A stretch of DNA of 14,453 nt, taken from contig JAOQAL010000796.1 in NCBI GenBank assembly GCA_025963615.1, positions 1-14,453 on the forward strand, in the 5' to 3' direction. Under the pieces are notes generated by a model that was not told where the DNA came from, ran no database searches, and worked only from the letters and a program-made list of their open reading frames with translations. Source of the stretch: Chitinophagaceae bacterium (lineage in GTDB: Bacteria > Bacteroidota > Bacteroidia > Chitinophagales > Chitinophagaceae). A program made the position numbers and the translations under genes. This document shows positions 8,231 to 14,453 of the stretch, in pieces; positions within the stretch are counted from its first letter, which is position 1; each line of letters starts with the position of its first letter.

Positions 8231-8254
8231 AAAAAAGGGCAACCGAAGTTGCCC
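8231..8254 (-). terminator. Strong intrinsic terminator between susD and the FG-GAP gene
   Basis: On the minus strand GGGCAAC, a TTCG loop and GTTGCCC form a perfect 7-bp stem (8237-8254), followed by at least six Ts (8231-8236). The UUCG tetraloop makes it especially stable. It begins 45 bp after the susD stop and ends about 90 bp before the FG-GAP start. No convincing promoter is visible between it and that start, so it probably lets only part of the transcripts through, keeping susCD expression above the downstream genes. Confidence 0.88.
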
Positions 8255-8299
8255 CGTGTATGCTTAACACTTATACGAACAAAAAAAAACTGCTGCCTA

Positions 8300-9877
8300 T
8301 TAGTATCCGGGGTTTTGTTTCAGTTTACCGTTACTCCTTGTGATTTCTGATTGCGGGAAAGGAAATACGTTGTAATTATCTTTCCAGGCGCCTCCAAAAA
8401 TCTGGCTGCCGATCCCCCATCTTGTAATATCAAACCACCGGTGTGGTTCGAATGCCAGTTCAACCCTTCTTTCATGACGCAAAGCGGCCCGATGATCGGC
8501 GTTTGCACTAGCTGGTAAACCAACTCTTGCTCTAACCTGGTCTATATATATCATCCCTTCGGCAGATACTCCACCGCCTTTTTCAATTAAGGCCTCGGCA
8601 TATAATAAAAGGACTTCAGAATAACGGAACCATCTTTCATTATTATAACCTGCCTGACCATGGGGTGCGTAAGCAGCACTGTTAGCATTCCTGGGACCGA
8701 AATATTTTTTTATTCCCAGGCCTGTTGATGACCAGGCGGCATCAAAAGGGACCACCGATTCGCCCTTATTGTAATAATCATCTCCGGCCTGGTAAATATT
8801 TGCTGCAAGTCTGGGATCACCCGCTTCGTATTCATTTAATAAACTTTGTGTAGGTATGTACCATCCCAAGCCGCCACCTGGCGCACCGGCATCTCCGCTG
8901 GCATCCCAATACCATACCCGTCCCGTTCCCTGTGAAGCCTTAAAGTTTTCAGAATGGGTGTCATCAAAGACCCAGAGGTTATCATCTGAAAAAGGGCCGC
9001 CATACTGCACTTCAAAAACCGATTCGATTCCATTTTCTTTTTTGAAATCAAACGCATCCTCATAATTGTCCTGCTTATTTGCATTGCCATCGAACATGGC
9101 AAACGATCCATTTGTTATTACGTCTTTAAAAGATACTATTGCGGCATCCCAATCCTTTTTCCAAACATTCACTTTGCCTTCAAATGCACGGGCTGTCCAC
9201 TTATTCGCCCTGCCCAGGTTACTGGCATCCTGTGCTGCTGGTAAATCGGTATAGGCATCCTGCAGGTCTTTTAAAATAGCGGTGTATAATTCGTCTGATG
9301 TAGCATTTGGAGAGGCCAGATCATTGATATCTTTTTTTACTTCCAATACCAGTGGTGGTGTACCCCACATCTGGACTGCAAGAAAATGAAAAAAGGCCCG
9401 AAGGAATTTGGCTTCACCTGAAAATGTTTTTTTCTCCTCATCCGTTAACTCATTGCTACCATTATCTATTGCTTCGATAACGATATTGGCTCTTGCAATG
9501 CCCTCGTAAATCTGGCTGTATGCTGATGCCAGGGGAAGATCCGACGCTCTGAAAAACAGGTTATCCAGATCTTTATTTTTTCCCAGGTCACCCTGATCGC
9601 CGGCCTTTCCATTAATAGTCACATCGTCTGTTGTGGCAAGTGTGATGCCCCAAAATTGTCCTCTTTCATTTAAATTTTCAGTACTGGTACCCCATAAGTC
9701 CTGAATGGAAGAATAAGCGGCAAACACAGCTCCATCAAAATCCGCAGCAGTTTTGTAATATGTTTCAGAAGTTAATCTATCTAAAGGCTGCAAGTCTAGT
9801 TTATTACAGGAAAACACTGCAACAATGATAAAGAATATGGTAAGCAAACGTGGTTTATAAAAGATTTTGCTTTTCAT
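8300..9877 (-). CDS. susD: SusD/RagB-family nutrient-binding outer-membrane lipoprotein
   Basis: A 525-residue lipoprotein of normal SusD size. The signal peptide ends AVFSC with the lipidated cysteine at position 24, followed by the standard mature start LDLQPLDRLTSETYY. The N-terminal helical (TPR-like) region includes AYSSIQD and the FLRAFFHFLAVQMWGTPPLV segment near residue 160. The C-terminal SusD domain has RWFRYSEVLLLYAEAL (near 415), YIDQVRARVGLP, LRHERRVELAFEPHRWFDITRW and the family ending FPFPQSEI...NPGY. These proteins form a lid over the SusC channel and bind the oligosaccharide at the cell surface. The gene follows susC after 52 bp, with no terminator between them. The ligand cannot be predicted. 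The symbol denotes family membership, not starch use. Confidence 0.95.
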   Translation of the reverse strand: MKSKIFYKPRLLTIFFIIVAVFSCNKLDLQPLDRLTSETYYKTAADFDGAVFAAYSSIQDLWGTSTENLNERGQFWGITLATTDDVTINGKAGDQGDLGKNKDLDNLFFRASDLPLASAYSQIYEGIARANIVIEAIDNGSNELTDEEKKTFSGEAKFLRAFFHFLAVQMWGTPPLVLEVKKDINDLASPNATSDELYTAILKDLQDAYTDLPAAQDASNLGRANKWTARAFEGKVNVWKKDWDAAIVSFKDVITNGSFAMFDGNANKQDNYEDAFDFKKENGIESVFEVQYGGPFSDDNLWVFDDTHSENFKASQGTGRVWYWDASGDAGAPGGGLGWYIPTQSLLNEYEAGDPRLAANIYQAGDDYYNKGESVVPFDAAWSSTGLGIKKYFGPRNANSAAYAPHGQAGYNNERWFRYSEVLLLYAEALIEKGGGVSAEGMIYIDQVRARVGLPASANADHRAALRHERRVELAFEPHRWFDITRWGIGSQIFGGAWKDNYNVFPFPQSEITRSNGKLKQNPGY

Positions 9878-9929
9878 TTTAATATATTTAGTATAGTTTA
9901 TTTTTTCTAAAGATCAGTGAGAACAAAAA

Positions 9930-12900
9930 TTAATTGAAGGTAATTTGCCAACCAATCTGGATCACCATGGGTTGTGGAGAACTTCCAGGATCAACGCCAT
10001 TCGCTAAGGGGAACTCACCTTTCTGATAACTCGCGCCTCTTGTAACCTCTGGGTCATATCCCGAGTATTTAGTGAACGTTGCCAGGTTTTGTATTCCGAT
10101 ATAAAATCTTGCGGCAGCTATAAATTCCCGGGTGATAGATTGTAATTTTTGTACAGGGACCGCATAGCCGATCTGCAGATTTTTTATCCTCAGATACGCG
10201 CCATTTTCAATCCATCGGTCAGAGTAACGGTTATTATTATTCGGATCACTTGCAGTGGCTCTCGGCATAGTATTGCTTGTGCCTTCCCCGTTCCATCGTC
10301 CCAAAACAGAAGTTCGTTGATTGTTTCCCCCATTCATACTTTCCATGCCAGCCCGGACGGAATTAAAAATATTCATATCCCCTACACCCTGCAGGAAAAT
10401 TCCCAGATCAAATCCTTTATAGTTGAGCGAGCCATTTATCCCATAAAAATATCCTGGTATCGAATTGCCGATTTTTGTGCGATCATTGGCATCGATCTTT
10501 TTGTCTCCGTTTACATCAACAAATCTGATGTCTCCCGGGGCCCTGCCAGATGAGAAGGCATCCGGAAGTGCTGCAGCAACCTCGTCGGCATTCTGATAAA
10601 TTCCATCCGTTTTAAATCCATAGAAATAACCGAGCGCTTCTCCAGATGTTGTACGATGCGTTTGTGCACCGCCGGCACCACTTATGATCTCTGTGATTGA
10701 TCCCAGGGATTCCACCTTGTTTTTAATTACTGTAATATTTCCACCAAGGGAATACCCAAGGCCGCTGCCGGTCCTGTTTTTATAATTGGCCGAAAGTTCA
10801 AAACCGCTATTGCCGATTTTCCCAACATTGGCATCTGCCGGAAGAAAATATCCTGATACATAAGGAATGGGGAGACTTAACAATACATCATTCGTTGTCT
10901 TTTTAAAATAGTCAAAAGTGATGTCCAGCTTTCTGTTTAGCATCGTGATGTCGGTTCCAAAATCAAGTTGAGTGCTGGTTTCCCATTTAAGATTTGAGTT
11001 GGCGAAAGTAACAGGGGCCGGTGATCTCACTATCGCCTGACTGGCACCAATTACATAAAATATGGTTGTTTGCAGGGCCGAGAGGTAAGCGAAATTTTGC
11101 CCTGTAAACTGGTTACCCGACTGTCCCCAACTCGCCCTGATTTTAACATCATTGAATGATTTTGGATTCACTTTAGCAAAGAATTTTTCTTCACTCAGTT
11201 TCCATCCTGCGGAAACAGAAGGAAAAGTTCCTGATCTGTGGGCAGAAGAAAATCTTGATGATTCATCCCGCCTGACATTAAATGTTACAAGATACCTGTT
11301 ATCGAAATTATAGAAGACACGGCCGAGGTAACCACGCAAGGCCCAGTGGTCCGCTTCATTGGCAGAAGAAACGGTTGTTGCTACAGAGGGAAACATGATA
11401 TTGGAATTAAAAAGATCTCTTCCCTGCAACCTTGTCTTGTCGTATCGAAAATTGGTTTCTTCTTCTCCGGCTAATGCTGTAATACTGTGCTTGCCAAAAT
11501 CTTTTTGATACGTTAATGTATGGGTCAAATTCGTCGTAAGTTCAATCGGCCTTTCTACTACAAGAAGAGAGGGTCTGATTCCTCCACCATAATCAATTGC
11601 AGTTGCTTGTTGAAACTGGGAACCGTCACCAACATTATAGTCAACTCCTATGGTGGCCCGGTATTTTAAACCGGCAATGGGTTCTAATTCACCATATGCA
11701 CTGCCCAATATTTTCCTGGTTACTATTTTTGTATTTCCACCATAGGTATAATCATTTGCCCAAACTAAATTATTAGCTGTTGCACCCGATCCACGGGTGG
11801 CTGCGGTTGACGGATTGTAACCTGTTGGATCTGTAGCATTATAGGCATTGTAATAGGGAGCATTTTGTGATCCGCTGGCAGCGGCATATGCAGCGCCTTC
11901 TCCCTGTGTTCCCCTCTCTGTGGAACTTAGTAAAAGGGATTCTCCAAATTTCAGGTATTTCCCAACCCGGAAATCAGAATTTGCTTTAATTGAAAGCCGC
12001 TTAAACCGTTGCGCTAACTCGATACCATCCTGTTCATGATAACCTGCACCAAGATTAAAATTCATGGCCTTGGTGCCACCACTAACGGAGAGATTATGAT
12101 TGTCAACCTTAGCTGTTTTAAATATCGCATCCTGCCAGTCAAAATAAGGTTGCGATTGAAAAGCGGAAAAATCCCTGCCCAATTCTTTTTGCAGGGTTAC
12201 ATATTGCTCTACATTTAAAACGTCGAGTTTTTTGCTGGCAGGAATATTCAGATAACCTCTGTATCCATCATACATCACAGAAGGTTTCCCTTCTTTACCT
12301 CTTTTAGTGGTAATAATGATTACGCCATTGGCAGCCCGGGCGCCGTATATTGCGGAAGCCGAAGCATCTTTTAATACATCAATTGACTCAATGTCATTAG
12401 CATTTATACCAGCCATCGGATTTCCCTCCACATAAGATGCTGTGTTGACAGAAATATTCGTTGTCTGTACAATGGGAACGCCATCAATGACCCATAATGG
12501 CTGATTTGTTCCCACGGTACCAATCCCCCTGATTCTTACATCAATCGGAGCACCGGGATCTCCTGAACGATTAGCAATAACAACCCCGGCTATTTTTCCG
12601 CTCAACGCCTGTTCAGGACTGGTAATAGGCCTGGTGGCAATATCTTTTCTGGATATCGAACCCACGGCCCCGGTAAGATCTACTTTTCTCTGCGTACCAT
12701 ATCCTACCACAACCACTTCTCCTAAATCGTCAGATTTGGAATCAACGACTAATTGAACATTCATAGCAGAAGCATCGCCAACTTTTATTTCCTGGCTGGC
12801 ATAATTAAGATGACTGAAAATAAGCGTCGAATTTTTACCAGGTACATTAAAAGTGAAAGATCCCGCCGAATCGGTTATTGTACCTTTTGAAGTCCCCTTG

Positions 12901-13070
12901 ATTTGGATGCTCACGCTAGCTAAACCAATTCCATTGTCTCCAGTAACTTTGCCAGTTACTGTTTTTCCTGTTTGCGTAACAGATTGTGCTTCGGTTTTTT
13001 TCGTTGCCACAGACAGACCTCCACATACTGTCAGAAAAAGAAATAGCTTAATAAAAAGTTTCGGGTGCAT
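9930..13070 (-). CDS. susC: SusC/RagA-family TonB-dependent outer-membrane transporter
   Basis: A 1046-residue TonB-dependent transporter of normal SusC size. A signal peptide covers about residues 1-29 (ending TEAQ). Next comes a carboxypeptidase-regulatory-like beta-sandwich (about 38-110: VTGKVTGDNGIGLASVSI...IFSHLNYASQE), a TonB-box region (DLGEVVVVGYG, 116-125), and the plug domain with the SusC signatures VRIRGIGT (178-185), PLWVIDGVPI (191-200) and the IESIDVLKDASASAIYGARAANGVI block (228-251). The rest is the 22-strand barrel, ending IGWQITFN. It imports an oligosaccharide across the outer membrane using TonB energy, together with the SusD encoded next. There is no STN domain before the carboxypeptidase-like domain, so it is not a sigma/anti-sigma-linked transducer. 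It is the first gene of its operon; about 250 bp of non-coding sequence and a repeat pair lie upstream. Confidence 0.96.
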   Translation of the reverse strand: MHPKLFIKLFLFLTVCGGLSVATKKTEAQSVTQTGKTVTGKVTGDNGIGLASVSIQIKGTSKGTITDSAGSFTFNVPGKNSTLIFSHLNYASQEIKVGDASAMNVQLVVDSKSDDLGEVVVVGYGTQRKVDLTGAVGSISRKDIATRPITSPEQALSGKIAGVVIANRSGDPGAPIDVRIRGIGTVGTNQPLWVIDGVPIVQTTNISVNTASYVEGNPMAGINANDIESIDVLKDASASAIYGARAANGVIIITTKRGKEGKPSVMYDGYRGYLNIPASKKLDVLNVEQYVTLQKELGRDFSAFQSQPYFDWQDAIFKTAKVDNHNLSVSGGTKAMNFNLGAGYHEQDGIELAQRFKRLSIKANSDFRVGKYLKFGESLLLSSTERGTQGEGAAYAAASGSQNAPYYNAYNATDPTGYNPSTAATRGSGATANNLVWANDYTYGGNTKIVTRKILGSAYGELEPIAGLKYRATIGVDYNVGDGSQFQQATAIDYGGGIRPSLLVVERPIELTTNLTHTLTYQKDFGKHSITALAGEEETNFRYDKTRLQGRDLFNSNIMFPSVATTVSSANEADHWALRGYLGRVFYNFDNRYLVTFNVRRDESSRFSSAHRSGTFPSVSAGWKLSEEKFFAKVNPKSFNDVKIRASWGQSGNQFTGQNFAYLSALQTTIFYVIGASQAIVRSPAPVTFANSNLKWETSTQLDFGTDITMLNRKLDITFDYFKKTTNDVLLSLPIPYVSGYFLPADANVGKIGNSGFELSANYKNRTGSGLGYSLGGNITVIKNKVESLGSITEIISGAGGAQTHRTTSGEALGYFYGFKTDGIYQNADEVAAALPDAFSSGRAPGDIRFVDVNGDKKIDANDRTKIGNSIPGYFYGINGSLNYKGFDLGIFLQGVGDMNIFNSVRAGMESMNGGNNQRTSVLGRWNGEGTSNTMPRATASDPNNNNRYSDRWIENGAYLRIKNLQIGYAVPVQKLQSITREFIAAARFYIGIQNLATFTKYSGYDPEVTRGASYQKGEFPLANGVDPGSSPQPMVIQIGWQITFN

Positions 13071-13327
13071 GGCGTTAAGTTTTGGTTGTTTAATATAAAA
13101 GCATTCAAAGACTTTAGATATAGCAGTGTCTCAAAAACGCTTGAAAATCCGAATAAAATTTAGTTGCTGAACTATAATACAGGAGAAAGCCTGATTACCG
13201 GAATCGTGGTATTAACAAAAGGGGGGCAAATGCAAGCAATCTATCTGTTCTATTCTGTTCTATTATGTAATATTAACAGAATTTTAATTATCATCCAAAA
13301 AATAATTATTGGCTGTTTTTATTGCAA
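13071..13327. other. Non-coding region upstream of susC, with a 10-bp tandem duplication
   Basis: This 257-bp stretch must contain the susC promoter, but I see no confident TAnnTTTG element with a matching -33 box on the minus strand; the nearest is TAAATTTT around 13152-13159, without a good -33. TCTGTTCTAT occurs twice back to back at 13244-13263, about 175-195 bp before the susC start, and could be a protein-binding site or a simple slippage repeat. GATT and AATC half-sites at 13193-13205 echo the regulator palindrome but with a different spacing. No gene is supported here. Confidence 0.4.
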
Positions 13328-13391
13328 AGGGTTGCCAACCTTTGAAAGGTTTCTACATCAGAGAAGCAAACCCGTTAAGGTTGGCAACCCT
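13328..13391. repeat. Inverted-repeat element, copy 1 of 2 (REP/MITE-like)
   Basis: AGGGTTGCCAACCTT (13328-13342) and its exact reverse complement AAGGTTGGCAACCCT (13377-13391) frame a 34-base centre, giving a 64-bp element. Inside, AACCTTT and AAAGGTT (13338-13352) can pair with each other in a smaller hairpin that competes with the long one. The layout resembles short palindromic repeats (REP/BIME-like) or a small non-autonomous element. No transposase is present in the window and no target duplication is obvious. Confidence 0.85.
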
Positions 13392-13415
13392 GTTTGACTA
13401 AGGAGCAATTGCTAA

Positions 13416-13479
13416 AGGGTTGCCAACCTTTGAAAGGTTTCTACATCAGAAAAGCGAACTCACTAAGGTTGGCAACCCT
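13416..13479. repeat. Inverted-repeat element, copy 2 of 2 (REP/MITE-like)
   Basis: The same 64-bp element as copy 1, in the same orientation, starting 88 bp later. Both 15-base arms are identical to copy 1 (13416-13430 and 13465-13479), and the first 20 bases of the centre also match; differences are confined to the second half of the centre. The conserved unit extends a few bases to the left (ATTGC, then AAAGGG). The 24-bp spacer contains the perfect palindrome AGCAATTGCT (13404-13413). Identical arms with drift confined to one part suggest that the folded structure is maintained, or that the duplication is recent. Confidence 0.85.
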
Positions 13480-13825
13480 ATCGCATGGTTACCGCGAAAA
13501 CACCCTAAACCGGAGGTGAAAAAACGGTAAAAACTGAGGTTTTGACCATTGTTATATTAATTTATTGTCAGACATTCATTTTTTATTTCGATGTTATTAT
13601 CTATTACTGTTATTAATAATAATGGAATAAGTAAACTCTTAAAGAGTATAATTGACATTAAATATTTTCAAGTTGTGTATAAAATGTTTTATAGTAAATA
13701 AATTTTTTAATTGAAAAATATATATAGATTTAATTAACGATTGAAAAATTATCACATCTGCACCGAACTGTGAGTTTTTATAAACCGAACCATTCCTCTC
13801 TTTTTGTAACCACCTTTATCCCTGA
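13480..13825. other. A/T-rich region without a gene
   Basis: No coding frame on either strand looks real here. From about 13540 to 13800 the sequence is strikingly A/T-rich. It contains ACTCTT/AAGAGT around a single base (13635-13647) and a direct repeat ACCGAAC (13762-13768 and 13784-13790). Base composition differs clearly from the susC operon, which fits a junction of accessory DNA carrying the broken toxin-like fragment to the right. Confidence 0.5.
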
Positions 13826-14453
13826 CCAGATAATCCAATTAACTATTATGATATTGATGGTAGAATTCTTCGGGATAAAAACGGAGATATTGTTTTTATT
13901 CCTATGAGAAGAGGATCATTGAAACATCAAGCCGATCTACGTGGTACTGTCGATACCTATGGATATATTTTCGCACATAATGGCACAAGAATAGATGTTT
14001 TTAGAAATGAAACAAATAAGCTATCATTTGATACAGATTGCCATGGACAGACATTTGCTGATGGGAAATATTGAATTAATAATAATCAGGCTGGGTTGAT
14101 TTTATTAGGAGACAGATATACAACAAAACAAGTAAGGGTAAAAAAGAATTAAAAACGGGAGATATAGTTATTTATAAAGAAAAAGGTAAAGGAATTGTTG
14201 ATTCAAAGACAGTGGTTTCAAATCAAAATGGCAAAGTAGTTGTTTTTGGCCAGGGTGGTCTTGATGAACACAGTAATGATTATGACATAGATGATGCTTG
14301 GCCCGGTGCAGATCAGGAATATTGGGAAAGAACTGAAGGTGACAAAACGGGTAATGACAATTATGTTGAGTCCATTAGAAATTTTTACCAAGGAGTAAGA
14401 GATAAATTAGATAATCAGCAACGAGGTTCTTCTTCTTATATATTGGGTCAACA
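13826..14453 (+). pseudogene. Degraded C-terminal fragment of an RHS/YD-type protein with a Cys-peptidase-like domain (runs off the window)
   Basis: The first frame (13826-14152) reads PDNPINYYDIDGRILRDKNG and then TYGYIFAHNGTRID and DTDCHGQTFADGKY; it is interrupted by TGA at 14072-14074, after which INNNQAG continues in frame. The recognisable sequence then moves to a second frame (14086-14453, -1 relative to the first), with KGKKELKTGDIVIYKEKGKG and later VVVFGQGGLDEHSN, still open at the right edge. The opening resembles the end of an RHS core, where repeats give way to a variable effector tip. The DCHG motif followed by GDIVIY and a short beta segment resembles NlpC/P60- or CHAP-like cysteine-hydrolase tips; the position where I would expect the histidine reads VDS (Asp codon 14200-14202). 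There is no start codon, signal peptide or RHS core upstream. It is most likely a dead fragment or cassette. The family call is from memory of similar Bacteroidota proteins. Confidence 0.55.

Noticed and set aside
10149..10553. A 134-codon plus-strand frame opposite the 3' part of susC.
   Set aside because: It is antisense to a well-supported barrel-coding region and shows no domain or start signal.
13193..13205. GATT ACCGG AATC as a second operator for the GntR regulator upstream of susC.
   Set aside because: The half-sites are four bases each and the spacing (5 bp) differs from the 1-bp spacing of the regulator palindrome, so the resemblance is too weak.
13164..13397. A 77-codon plus-strand frame upstream of susC.
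   Set aside because: It runs through the inverted repeat and non-coding A/T-rich sequence, and its protein looks random.
13328..13479. The two repeats as a small CRISPR array.
   Set aside because: There are only two units, the repeats are 64 bp with long inverted arms and a 24-bp spacer, and no cas gene is present.

Overview
The window looks like a piece of a Bacteroidota chromosome, most likely from the Chitinophagaceae or close relatives. The reasons are an adjacent SusC/SusD pair, a long FG-GAP/ASPIC lipoprotein directly downstream of it (a pairing common in Chitinophaga-like and Spirosoma-like genomes), A/T-rich translation starts without Shine-Dalgarno sequences, and moderate GC. All intact genes lie on the minus strand, so the window is best read from right to left.

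From the right: 13826-14453 (plus strand, running off the edge) holds the broken C-terminal end of what looks like an RHS/YD-repeat-type secreted toxin. It has an in-frame stop and a frame change. Next to it is a very A/T-rich stretch without genes (about 13480-13825), then two copies of a 64-bp inverted-repeat element (13328-13479), then the upstream region of the first operon.

Operon 1 (13070 down to 4389) encodes a SusC-type TonB-dependent outer-membrane transporter, its SusD-type surface lipoprotein, an 1164-residue FG-GAP/ASPIC lipoprotein, and a truncated 87-codon relative of that lipoprotein. A strong intrinsic terminator with a UUCG loop sits between susD and the FG-GAP gene and probably sets a lower level for the distal genes. 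A second hairpin overlaps the end of the truncated gene and closes the operon. Both FG-GAP-type genes appear to start with TTG.

Operon 2 (4251 down to 133) encodes a GntR-type regulator with a sugar-binding-protein-like effector domain, a sodium:solute symporter, and an exported (alpha/alpha)6-barrel glycosidase-like protein. A perfect 13-bp palindrome lies just ahead of the regulator and is a candidate autoregulatory operator.

Together the two operons look like a small glycan-uptake locus. The SusC/SusD pair and surface lipoprotein would capture an oligosaccharide, the glycosidase-like protein would trim it outside the inner membrane, the symporter would bring the released sugar into the cytoplasm, and the GntR regulator would sense it. 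The substrate cannot be read from the sequence. No hybrid two-component sensor, SusR, or ECF sigma/anti-sigma pair is present, and SusC lacks the N-terminal STN signalling domain, so the GntR protein is the only visible regulator.
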